Below are positions 28,281 to 36,345 of a stretch of DNA of 43,489 bases, in pieces. The position numbers and the translations under genes are program-made. The first letter of the stretch is position 1, and each line of letters opens with the position of its first letter. The notes beneath the pieces were generated by a model, which saw nothing but the letters and a program-made list of their open reading frames with translations, was not told the origin of the DNA and did no database searches. This DNA is from Gemmatimonadota bacterium. Its GTDB lineage: Bacteria > Gemmatimonadota > Gemmatimonadetes > Gemmatimonadales > Gemmatimonadaceae. The stretch covers positions 1 through 43,489 of the forward strand of contig JAJTGR010000011.1 in NCBI GenBank assembly GCA_021299375.1. Direction: 5' to 3'.

Positions 28281-29645
28281 GTGACAGTGAACATGTCCAC
28301 AGCGGCCATTGCGCAGTACCATGACGTGCTCGCGACGGGGGGCTGCGCCGAGGCGTCGGCGGCCGTGTTGGCGCAGCAGCTTCGGCAGCAGGGGCTGTTC
28401 TTCGGCGACCGGGCGCTCTGCAGTGTGCTGCGGCCGCGCTTTCTGAGCCTCGCGGAGTACCGCCATATCGCCCGGGAAAGCGGGCTGGTGGGGCAGGCCT
28501 TCGAGAAGATACGGCAGGCGGCCATGGCCGATGCGGCGCTGCGTCAGCGCTTCGGGCTCACGGCGTGGGAGGAGCAGCTCATCCATGCCGATCCGGGGTT
28601 CGCCGCCACGAGTCCGACCTCGCGCCTCGACGCCTTTTATGCGCCGGGGCAGGGCGGGCTGCAGTTCACGGAGTACAACGCTGAGACCCCCGCGGGGGCG
28701 GCGTACAACGATGCGTTGTCGCAGGCGTTTCTGGCGATGCCGGCCATGCAGGCGTTCGGGCGGACCCATGTGGCGCTGCCGATACCGGCCGCGGCCAGCG
28801 TAGTGGACGCGTTGCTGCGGGCCTACGAGGAGTGGCGTGGATATCGCGAAGCGCCCACCATCGTGATCCTCGATTGGAAGGAGGTCCCCACCTACAGCGA
28901 GTTCGTGCTCTTCGAGCGTGAGTTCCGGGCGCGTGGCCTCGAGGCGTTCATCGGCGATCCGCGCGATGCGGAGTACGCGAACGGCCGGCTCACGATCGCC
29001 GGCCGGCATGTGACGCTCATCTACAAGCGGGTGCTCATCGATGAACTGGTGACCCGCGAGGGGCTCGACTCGCCAGTGGTGCGGGCCGTGAAGGACGGTG
29101 CGGTGTGTATGGTCAACCCGTTCCGCTGCAAGCTCTTGCACAAGAAGTCCTCACTTGCCGTGTTAAGTGACGAGCGGCATGCGTCGCTGCTGTCGGTGGA
29201 CGAACAGCAGGCGGTCCGCGCGCATGTGCCGTGGACGCGTGTCGTGGAAGAGCGCTGGACGCAACATGCGTCGGGGGAGGTGGATCTGGTGCCGTTCATC
29301 GCCGCCAACCGCTCCACCATGGTGCTCAAGCCGAACGACGAGTACGGCGGCAAGGGGATCGTGCTGGGGTGGACCGTTGACGACGACACGTGGCGGTCGG
29401 CCATCCAGGCGGCCCTGGTAGAGCCGTTCATCGTGCAAGAGCGCGTCACGTTGCCGAGTGAGCCGTGGCCGGCCTGGGCTGATGGCGGCCTGCACATTGG
29501 AGATCGCATGCTCGACACGGCGCCGTTCCTGGCCAACGGGTCGACCGTGTCCGGTTGCCTCACCCGCATTGCGACCGATCCACTGCTCAACGTCACCGCC
29601 GGTGGCGGGTCGAACGTTCCCACCTTCCTCGTCGAGGCGCGTTGA
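28281..29645 (+). CDS. Circularly permuted/glutathionylspermidine-synthase-like ATP-grasp protein
   Basis: Up to 454 residues from GTG 28281; ATG 28293 is the alternative start. The N-terminal half carries LQFTEYNAETPAGAAYND (Glu131, Asn133, Glu135), close to the EINADTP-type motif of glutathionylspermidine synthases and permuted ATP-grasp proteins. The C-terminal half has the nucleotide-binding MVLKPNDEYGGKGIVLGW (Lys350) and FIVQERVTLPSEPW. The order of parts supports a permuted or pre-ATP-grasp-first ligase of the amide-bond-forming type. Its stop (TGA 29643-29645) overlaps the next ATG by one base. A second ligase in one operon suggests two successive condensations. Confidence 0.8.
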   Translation: MTVNMSTAAIAQYHDVLATGGCAEASAAVLAQQLRQQGLFFGDRALCSVLRPRFLSLAEYRHIARESGLVGQAFEKIRQAAMADAALRQRFGLTAWEEQLIHADPGFAATSPTSRLDAFYAPGQGGLQFTEYNAETPAGAAYNDALSQAFLAMPAMQAFGRTHVALPIPAAASVVDALLRAYEEWRGYREAPTIVILDWKEVPTYSEFVLFEREFRARGLEAFIGDPRDAEYANGRLTIAGRHVTLIYKRVLIDELVTREGLDSPVVRAVKDGAVCMVNPFRCKLLHKKSSLAVLSDERHASLLSVDEQQAVRAHVPWTRVVEERWTQHASGEVDLVPFIAANRSTMVLKPNDEYGGKGIVLGWTVDDDTWRSAIQAALVEPFIVQERVTLPSEPWPAWADGGLHIGDRMLDTAPFLANGSTVSGCLTRIATDPLLNVTAGGGSNVPTFLVEAR

Positions 29646-30442
29646 TGTCGTCCCTGTATCGCCCGACCATCGGGCTCACGACCCAGACCCTGCATTCCAT
29701 CGACGGCATCCCGCCGGCCCTGCCGTCGTCGTGGGTGATGAATCAGCGCTACTTCGTGGCGGCCACCAGCGTGGGCGCCGTCCCGTGGATGATCCCGCTG
29801 CTCGATGACGACCTGTTCACGCTGCGGGAGATCTATGAGCGGCTCGACGGACTGCTCATTCCCGGTGGCGTGGACATCAATCCGGCTGAATACGGTGAAG
29901 CGGTCCGCCCCGAGTGCGGCAATCTCGATCCGGCGCGCGACCGGGTGGAGCTGCAGCTGGTCCGGTGGGCCATCGAAGACGGCAAGCCGGTCCTCGGCCT
30001 GTGCCGCGGCCTGCAGATAATCAACGTGGCCCAGGGCGGAACCATGTGGCAGGATCTTGCCTCACAAAATTCAGCTTTCCACAAACACGACTACTTCCCG
30101 AATGCCGGCTTTGAGCGTGACCATCTGGCGCACGAGGTGCGTATCGAACCAGCCACGCGCCTGTCACGATTACTCGAATCCACACGGTGCCCCGTCAACA
30201 GCATGCATCATCAGGGCATCAAGGCGTTGGGACGTGATCTGGTCGCCTCGGCGACGGCCGACGACGGGCTGATCGAGGCGATCGAAGGCACCGCGGATGC
30301 GTTCCTGGTCGGGGTGCAGTGGCACCCCGAAGTCTTCGAGATGGCCGACCCGCATACCCGACACCTGTTCGGCGGGTTCATTCGGGCGGCTGTCGAATGG
30401 TCCACGGCCAACAATGCGCCCCGCGTGGGCGTGGGGGACTAG
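29645..30442 (+). CDS. Class I glutamine amidotransferase-like hydrolase (peptidase C26/PuuD type)
   Basis: The 265-residue product has the C26 layout: GLLIPGGVDINPAEYGE, nucleophile Cys120 in LGLCRGLQIIN, then MHHQGIKALG and the His227-Glu229 pair in QWHPEVFE. PuuD-type members cut gamma-glutamyl bonds, for instance in gamma-glutamyl-GABA. In this operon it could trim or recycle the product of the ligases, or supply ammonia to one of them. Context favours hydrolysis of a gamma-glutamyl intermediate, but this is inference. It starts at ATG 29645 and ends at 30442, directly before the next ATG. Confidence 0.9.
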   Translation: MSSLYRPTIGLTTQTLHSIDGIPPALPSSWVMNQRYFVAATSVGAVPWMIPLLDDDLFTLREIYERLDGLLIPGGVDINPAEYGEAVRPECGNLDPARDRVELQLVRWAIEDGKPVLGLCRGLQIINVAQGGTMWQDLASQNSAFHKHDYFPNAGFERDHLAHEVRIEPATRLSRLLESTRCPVNSMHHQGIKALGRDLVASATADDGLIEAIEGTADAFLVGVQWHPEVFEMADPHTRHLFGGFIRAAVEWSTANNAPRVGVGD

Positions 30443-31639
30443 ATGCGGGGCCCAAGCCTGACCGTCGGAATCGAGGAAGAGTACCAGATCATCGATCCGG
30501 TCACACGTGATCTCACGCCGGGGTTCGACGCCCTGGTCCAGTCGGATTTTGCGCAGCTGGCCGACGTGAAGGCCGAATTGCATCAGTGCCAGGTCGAGAT
30601 CGGCACGAAACCGTGCGCCAACATCGCGGAGTTGCGCGACGACCTCGTAAAGCTGCGCGGCCTGGTGATCAAGGCGGCCGGTCAGCACGGGCTTACCATC
30701 GCCTCGGCGGGCACCCATCCGTTCTCCAATTGGATGAACCAGGAGATGACGCCCAAGGAACGCTATCTTGGCGTCCAGGCGGAGCTCCAGGACCTCGCCC
30801 ATCGTCTGCTGATCTTCGGTACGCATGTACATGTGGGCATTGAAGATCCGGAGTTCCGCATCGATTGCCTCAACGCGGCCCGGTACATTCTGCCTCACAT
30901 CCTGTGTCTGTCCACGTCGTCCCCCTTCTGGTTCGGACGCAACACCGGGCTGCACTCGTATCGCAGCATCGTCTTCAAGAACTTCCCGCGGACCGGGGTG
31001 CCTCGCATCCTGAACGGCTGGAGCGATTACGAAGACCTGGTGGACACGTTGGTGAAGACGCGCAGCATCCCCAATGGCTCCAAGATCTGGTGGGACGTGC
31101 GCCCGCATCACGCGTATCCCACGCTCGAGTTCCGCGTCTGTGACGTGAACACCCGGGTGGATGAGGCGGTGTGCATTGCCGCCATGCTGCAGGCGGTGGT
31201 CGCCAAGATGTGGAAGCTGCGCCGCGACAACATGACGTTCCGCGTGTACGCCAGCGACCTGATCGAGGAGAACAAGTGGCGCGCCGTGCGCTACGGGCTG
31301 GGCGGCAAGCTGATCGACTTCGGCAAGAAGGAAGAGCTGCCGGCGGCGGTGCTGATCCGTGAACTCATCGAGTGGTTCCTCGACGACGTGCTCGACGAGC
31401 TGGGAACGCGCAAGGAAGTCGAGTACGCGTTCAGGATCCTCGAGGAAGGCTCAAGCGCCCAGCGCCAGCTGGCCACCTACGCCCGCACCGGTGACCTGCG
31501 CGCGGTGGTCGACCAGCTCATCCGCGAGACGGCCGAAGGGGTGTGCGAACCGACGCTTGGCCCGTCGCTTGAATCGCATGCGTCCCCGATCGGCGCAACC
31601 CCGATGCATTCGGCGGCACGCGGACAGTCGACCGCGTGA
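30443..31639 (+). CDS. GCS2/YbdK-type carboxylate-amine ligase
   Basis: The 398-residue product opens with TVGIEEEYQIID, the GCS2/YbdK signature with acidic metal ligands. Next come HQCQVEIGTKPC and FGTHVHVGI (His128, His130), then GWSDYEDLVDTLVKTRSI, WWDVRPHHAYPTLEFRVCD and a helical C-terminus. Family members form gamma-glutamyl-cysteine or related carboxylate-amine bonds with ATP. The last about 30 residues are low in complexity. ATG 30443 follows the previous stop with no gap. As the fourth gene of the cassette it probably makes the first gamma-glutamyl or amide bond, on which the ATP-grasp proteins act. Confidence 0.9.
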   Translation: MRGPSLTVGIEEEYQIIDPVTRDLTPGFDALVQSDFAQLADVKAELHQCQVEIGTKPCANIAELRDDLVKLRGLVIKAAGQHGLTIASAGTHPFSNWMNQEMTPKERYLGVQAELQDLAHRLLIFGTHVHVGIEDPEFRIDCLNAARYILPHILCLSTSSPFWFGRNTGLHSYRSIVFKNFPRTGVPRILNGWSDYEDLVDTLVKTRSIPNGSKIWWDVRPHHAYPTLEFRVCDVNTRVDEAVCIAAMLQAVVAKMWKLRRDNMTFRVYASDLIEENKWRAVRYGLGGKLIDFGKKEELPAAVLIRELIEWFLDDVLDELGTRKEVEYAFRILEEGSSAQRQLATYARTGDLRAVVDQLIRETAEGVCEPTLGPSLESHASPIGATPMHSAARGQSTA

Positions 31640-31672
31640 GCGGGGAAGACGGCTGAAGGGCGGAACGGCGGA

Positions 31673-31726
31673 ACGGCGCGAGCTCGCGGGCGCGAGCGAC
31701 GTACGGCGAGCCATCACTCGCGCCGT
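31673..31726. terminator. Inverted repeat between convergent genes, possible terminator
   Basis: ACGGCGCGAG (31673-31682) pairs with CTCGCGCCGT (31717-31726), 10 of 10, in the 105-base gap between the amidoligase operon and the convergent SDR gene. No T tract follows. Smaller GAACGGCG repeats sit just upstream. A two-way terminator is the simplest reading. Confidence 0.45.
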
Positions 31727-31744
31727 CTCGCCCTCAACCCGCAA

Positions 31745-32512
31745 TCACGGGTCCATGCCGACCCGCAGATAGTATGCCGCCACCCGGGCGGCCATGCCTG
31801 CCCGGGTGTACACGTCCGGCCGCCGGTCGGCGATGACCTGCGCGATCACCGCGGCCACGTCGTCCGCGCTCTGGGCATCCGGCAAGGTGCGTGAGTCCAC
31901 GCCGCCGTGGCGGGCGTTGACGCCGAAATCCGTGTGCACCACGCCCGGGGAAACCAGGGAAAACTGGATGTCGGGGTGCTCCGCCTGGACCTCGTCCCGG
32001 ACGTTGGCCGTGAGGCTGTCGAGGAAGTGCTTGGAGGCGCTGTACGCCGATCGGTGGACGACCGACGGGATCCGGCCGAGCATGGATGACACGTTGATGA
32101 CGTGGCCGCGTCCGACGAGTCGGAAGTGCGGCAGCACGGCCTGCATTCCGTAGAGTGCGCTCTTCACGTTCACGCGCAACATCTCGTCGAGATCCTCGTC
32201 GGTGAGCGCCGACGGGGCGCGGGTGATGCCGCGCCCGACATTGTTGACCCAGACATCGAGACGGCCGAAGTGGGACAGCGTTGTCTCCACCACATCGTCC
32301 ACCTGGCTGCGGACGGTGACGTCGGCGGCGACGGGTATCACGGCGGAGGTGTCGATCGAGGCGGCAACCGCCGCCAGCGCGTCCGCCCGGCGGGCCACCA
32401 GCACGAGGGCATGGGTGGGCGCGAGGCGGGCCGCCAGCGCGGCTCCGATGCCACCGCTGGCTCCGGTGATGACCACTACGGGACGGGACGGGGGAGGGTC
32501 GGGACGAAGCAT
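31745..32512 (-). CDS. Short-chain dehydrogenase/reductase
   Basis: The 255-residue product starts at ATG 32512 (MLRPDPPPSRPVVVITG). The Rossmann motif TGASGGIG (16-23), NNVGRG, the catalytic Ser in INVSSMLG and Tyr157-Lys161 in YSASK are all present, as expected of a classical SDR that uses NAD(P). Its C-terminal half (LVSPGVVHTDFG) fits the DltE/YqjQ-like subgroup. The substrate cannot be read. It converges on the amidoligase operon but is not part of it. Confidence 0.92.
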   Translation of the reverse strand: MLRPDPPPSRPVVVITGASGGIGAALAARLAPTHALVLVARRADALAAVAASIDTSAVIPVAADVTVRSQVDDVVETTLSHFGRLDVWVNNVGRGITRAPSALTDEDLDEMLRVNVKSALYGMQAVLPHFRLVGRGHVINVSSMLGRIPSVVHRSAYSASKHFLDSLTANVRDEVQAEHPDIQFSLVSPGVVHTDFGVNARHGGVDSRTLPDAQSADDVAAVIAQVIADRRPDVYTRAGMAARVAAYYLRVGMDP

Positions 32513-33023
32513 GTGGGAAACGTACCGTGGGCGACGGGACTCCGAATGTTTCCGAGGTGATGCCCCGAAATAGTACGAATGCCATGCGCCGAGCCGAGTT
32601 GGTAGTCTCTCCGCCATGCATTTCTTCATGGCTCTTCCGGGTTCGGCGTGGGTTGGTCTGGCGACATCGCGGTCCCCTGGATCTCCGGCCCGGCGGGCGC
32701 CGCGCTGTGGGCGCCGCGATGCGGGCGCCGCCTTCGGCGTCGCGATCCACAACGGGAGAACAGCAGGATCGCCCTGCGCAGCAGGCCACCCACGCGCGCT
32801 CCGCGGGTGGCGCCCCCGGGGTGATCCGATGGGGCCTGCCGTCGTGGATCGCTCCCGCAGGGGGGCCAGGACGCCATCGCGCCGGGCCCGCACGGCCGGG
32901 CGCGATTCGCACGGCGCGTGATGCCGAGGTGGCGCCTGACGCCCCCGACCGCCGGAGGGCGCTCGATTGCGGCCGCTGCCCAACCGAACGCCACACAACT
33001 CGAAACCTCGAAGAGCCTTCTTC
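32513..33023. other. 511-base gene-free stretch
   Basis: I find no convincing gene here. The stretch is very GC-rich and full of short inverted repeats, for instance GCCACCC with GGGTGGC near 32790-32816. No riboswitch or structured RNA consensus is recognised. A minus-strand ORF (32626-32994) shows a coding-like stretch but no family. The promoters of the SDR gene (minus) and of the hmuY-like gene (plus) must lie in it. Confidence 0.5.
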
Positions 33024-34100
33024 ATGTTGCCAGTCCGAATGCGGCCCCGGTCGCGCGTCGTGCCTGTTCTCGTTGTCGCGGCCCTCGGACCACTCGCCGC
33101 CTGCGAGTCCGAAGCTGATCCCACTGGCCCCGGGGGCGGTGTGCGCGAGCCCGCCCTCAACGAGATCGTGACCACGCCGCCGCTCAACGCGAGCAGCAAT
33201 GACACGCTCGTCTACTTCAGTTTCTCGAACGGAACGCTCGTGCCGCGAACGGGCGCGTGGGACCTGGCGCTGCGCCGGTTCGAGGTACGGCTCGCCTCGC
33301 CCGCCACCGGTGCCAGCCAGACGGTCCTCGGATATGCGGTGGCCAACCATGCCACGGCCTCGAACGCCGAGGTGCTGGCGTTCACGTCGGCCTCCACCCG
33401 CGCGGCGTTCGATGCCCTTCGCGACCCGCAGGTTCCGGCCGATAGCCTGTTCGCCACCGATCGCCTGGCGGCGAACCCTCAGGGGCACATCGTGCTCGGC
33501 GGGGTGCCCGTGGCCAATGCCGGGCAATTCTGGAAGGTGCGGCTGGCCAACGGTCAGTTCGGTGTGTTCCGCACCGCGCGCATCCGCTTTACCGGGTTCG
33601 TGACCGATACGATCTACCTCGAGACGCGGCTGCAGACCGGCACTGCACTGGGCGCCGTGCAGACCCTCGCCGTGGTGCCCGGCGGGCAGGCGCGCGCAAT
33701 CAGCCTGACCACCCACAACGTCGTCATGCCCAATGGCTGCAACTGGGACCTGCAGTTCAATCCCGATCCGCGACAGCTCGCGATCACCGTCAATACGGCG
33801 TGCAATGTGGGCACCAGCCCCGGCAGTGCGTCGCCGACGTTCGCCGGTGTCACGGTCGCGAACGATGCCCCACAGTACGTCCCGTTCCTGTCCGAGCTTG
33901 TCGGGCCGATACCCAACTCGATTCTCGACCCCCGCGCGTCATTCCGCTACGACCTCACGGGGCAACAGCGCCTGCATCCGACGTTCAACACGTTCTTCGC
34001 GAAGGTGGGAACGCGGGTATGGAAGTTTCAGGTGATCGACTACTACAGCAACACGGGTGCCCCAGGCTTCCCGACCTTGCGGTACGCACGCATTCGTTGA
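33024..34100 (+). CDS. HmuY-like lipoprotein
   Basis: ATG 33024 gives 358 residues; ATG 33039 is a near alternative. The signal ends in the lipobox LAAC (Cys near residue 27). The mature part fits the HmuY family: strand-rich, with YFSFSNGTLVPRTGAWDLALRRFEVRL near its start and the end WKFQVIDYYSNTG. HmuY proteins bind haem at the outer surface and hand it to a TonB-dependent receptor. Two Cys in a C-terminal part (PNGCNWDL, NTACNVG) may form a disulfide. It is followed 10 bases later by the receptor gene, so the two form one operon. Confidence 0.83.
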   Translation: MLPVRMRPRSRVVPVLVVAALGPLAACESEADPTGPGGGVREPALNEIVTTPPLNASSNDTLVYFSFSNGTLVPRTGAWDLALRRFEVRLASPATGASQTVLGYAVANHATASNAEVLAFTSASTRAAFDALRDPQVPADSLFATDRLAANPQGHIVLGGVPVANAGQFWKVRLANGQFGVFRTARIRFTGFVTDTIYLETRLQTGTALGAVQTLAVVPGGQARAISLTTHNVVMPNGCNWDLQFNPDPRQLAITVNTACNVGTSPGSASPTFAGVTVANDAPQYVPFLSELVGPIPNSILDPRASFRYDLTGQQRLHPTFNTFFAKVGTRVWKFQVIDYYSNTGAPGFPTLRYARIR

Positions 34101-34110
34101 ACGCGTCCCA

Positions 34111-36303
34111 ATGACCACGCGCCTCGCGCCTGCGGCACGGCGGCTCCTGAGCCTCGCGGCTGGCCTTCTGCCGGTCACGGGGCTTGTGGCGCAGGAGGGC
34201 CAATCGACGGTGGTGCATGGGCGCGTGATGAGCCTCGCTGATGGCGCACCGGTGGCCGGGGCTCACGTTCGTGCTGGCCGGAGTGCGGCGGTGGCGGTGC
34301 GGACACGCACCGACGAGACCGGTCATTTCCACGTGTCCGTGCGCCGCGGCGATACCCTGTTCATACGCGCCCTCGGCTTCCGGGAGAGCGAGGCGGTGGT
34401 TCCGGGCGCGTTCACCAGCTCACGCGATTCGCTGCGGGTCCGCCTCGAACCGTTGGCGACGGTGCTCCCGGTGTTCACCACCACCGCGGGACTGCGAGTC
34501 ATCCGGGCGAGTGACTCTCCACGCAGCGTTTCGGTGATCGATCGAAGGGAAATCGATGCCGTCGCGGCCGTGTCCGCCAATCAACTCCTGCGTCAGCTAC
34601 CGGGACTGCAGGAGTTGCCGGCGCCGCCCAGCAAGACGAGCATCGCCATTCGCGGGTTCGACGATTCGCGCGTCCTCGTGCTGGTGGATGGCGAGCCGGT
34701 ATCCGGGTCGCTCATCGAGAGCCGCGACATCGGACGCCTCAGCACGGTCGCCACCGAGCGCATCGAGGTCACCAAAGGCCCGGGCAGCGTGGAGTTTGGC
34801 AGCGACGCACTGGGGGGCGTGATCAACATCGTGCAGGCGGCGCCGACGTCGGCGCTCACGGTCGAGGGGGTGGCGCGTCAGGGCGGCCTCGGTCGAGAGG
34901 AGGCGACGCTGGGGGTCAGTCAAACGGTCGGGCGGGTGGGCTATCGCGTGAACGGCGGCTGGCGGCAGTCGGACCGTGTCACCGGCTACCATGCGGCGGG
35001 TGCGACCTTCAATCGCATCTACGATCTCAAGAGTGACGTGCGGGTGCCGCTTGGCGCGTGGACGGCGCGGCTCGATGTGCAAGGCGCCCAGGAGCGTCAG
35101 CGTTTCCCGCTCGATGCGAACTTCAATGGGTTCATCGACAATCGGGGTGGCCAGGGGTTCGGTGAACTGCAGGGCCCCGCGCTTGGTGGTCGCGTACGCA
35201 TGCGCGCCTTCGGCCAGCGCTTCCAGTATCAATACCGCCAGGCGCGCGGGCTGCTGCCCATTCGCGGTTCGGCCGACTCGGTGGAGCAGCGCGAACGGGT
35301 GAACCGTTACCTGCTGGCATACACCACGGTGGCGGGGGACCACGCCATCGACGCCGGCGTGCAGCATGCGCGGCGCACCCTGATTGCGCCCACCAAGGTG
35401 GATGGCGACAGCGCACAGGAACTGGTGACCGAGCTGTTTGCGCGCGACGCGTGGACACTCGGTGACGTGCTGGTCACCGCCGGCGCGCGGCATACCCGGA
35501 GTTCGTTGTGGGGGAGCACCACCAACCCGTCGCTGGGCATGGCCTGGCAGGCCACACCCGCGGTGCGTCTGCGCGCCAATGTGGCCCGCGGGTTCCGCGC
35601 TCCGGGCTTCAAGGAGATCCGCTACACGTTCTTCAACCCGGCCGGCGGCTACGAGATCGTTGGCAACCCGGCGCTGCGCCCGGAGAGTTCGTGGAGCACC
35701 GGCGCCGGCGGCACGTGGGCGCCGTCGCCCCGCTTCTCGCTCGACGTGGAGGCGTACCGCAATGACGTCGACGATCTGGTGGACTGGAGCTTCCGCGGCA
35801 ACAACGCGGCAGGGTTTCAGCAGTATGCCAACGTGAACGTGGCGCGCGCACGGACGCAGGGCGTGGAGAGTAGCGTGCGCGCGGAACTGTTCGGCACGGA
35901 CATCCTGGCGGGCTATGATTGGCTCCATGCCTTCAACCTGAACACCGGGCTGCCGTTGTCACGCCGAGCGTCGCACACGGCGCGGCTGCGCCTCTCCCGA
36001 CAGTTCGCCGTGCGGCAGGGGCTCGCGACCGACGTGAGCGCGCGCTACACGGGTGGCGCCGCGCTGATCGGCATACCCAGTGGGGCGCCGATCACGGGGG
36101 CCATCGCGACGGAACAGGGCATCATCGGGCGCCAAGGGGCGCTGCTCAGCCTGGATGTGCAGCTACGGCTCTCCATCACGCGCGATGCCGAGCTGTCGTT
36201 GGGCGGCAACAATCTGCTGGGACAGCGCCCAGCGTTGTGGACGCCGGCGTTCGACCGGCAAGTCTACGCCGGGGTACGCGTCCTTTTCGTCCGTACGCCG
36301 TAG
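34111..36303 (+). CDS. TonB-dependent outer membrane receptor (HmuY partner)
   Basis: The 730-residue product has a signal peptide (LLSLAAGLLPVTGLVAQ). A carboxypeptidase-regulatory-like domain follows at about 35-115 (VVHGRVMSLADGAPVAGAHV), then a plug at about 130-250 (SVSVIDRREIDAV, GFDDSRVLVLVDGEPV, VEFGSDALGGVINIV) and a barrel to the end. FRAP (in GFRAPGFKE) and NPAL (in GNPALRPE) are the motifs often seen in haem and other receptors. No His lies between them, where haem receptors usually have a ligand. Haem import is therefore suggested mainly by the HmuY partner. Energy would come from a TonB such as the one at 11946. Confidence 0.88.
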   Translation: MTTRLAPAARRLLSLAAGLLPVTGLVAQEGQSTVVHGRVMSLADGAPVAGAHVRAGRSAAVAVRTRTDETGHFHVSVRRGDTLFIRALGFRESEAVVPGAFTSSRDSLRVRLEPLATVLPVFTTTAGLRVIRASDSPRSVSVIDRREIDAVAAVSANQLLRQLPGLQELPAPPSKTSIAIRGFDDSRVLVLVDGEPVSGSLIESRDIGRLSTVATERIEVTKGPGSVEFGSDALGGVINIVQAAPTSALTVEGVARQGGLGREEATLGVSQTVGRVGYRVNGGWRQSDRVTGYHAAGATFNRIYDLKSDVRVPLGAWTARLDVQGAQERQRFPLDANFNGFIDNRGGQGFGELQGPALGGRVRMRAFGQRFQYQYRQARGLLPIRGSADSVEQRERVNRYLLAYTTVAGDHAIDAGVQHARRTLIAPTKVDGDSAQELVTELFARDAWTLGDVLVTAGARHTRSSLWGSTTNPSLGMAWQATPAVRLRANVARGFRAPGFKEIRYTFFNPAGGYEIVGNPALRPESSWSTGAGGTWAPSPRFSLDVEAYRNDVDDLVDWSFRGNNAAGFQQYANVNVARARTQGVESSVRAELFGTDILAGYDWLHAFNLNTGLPLSRRASHTARLRLSRQFAVRQGLATDVSARYTGGAALIGIPSGAPITGAIATEQGIIGRQGALLSLDVQLRLSITRDAELSLGGNNLLGQRPALWTPAFDRQVYAGVRVLFVRTP

Positions 36304-36305
36304 TT

Positions 36306-36345
36306 CGCCGTCACCCGCCGTCACCCGCCGTCACCCGCCGTCGCG
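36306..36345. repeat. Tandem decamer CGCCGTCACC, three copies plus a variant
   Basis: Three exact copies of CGCCGTCACC are followed by CGCCGTCGCG. The block lies between the receptor stop and the end of the convergent GH57 gene and overlaps its last codons (stop at 36331-36333). Length variation between strains is likely; no further role is visible. Confidence 0.65.

Noticed and set aside
32513-33023. Cobalamin or other riboswitch upstream of the TonB-receptor operon
   Set aside because: I could not find the conserved core words of the known classes; the hairpins are what very GC-rich DNA gives.
36306-36345. CRISPR array from the tandem decamers
   Set aside because: Units are 10 bases, head to tail, without spacers.
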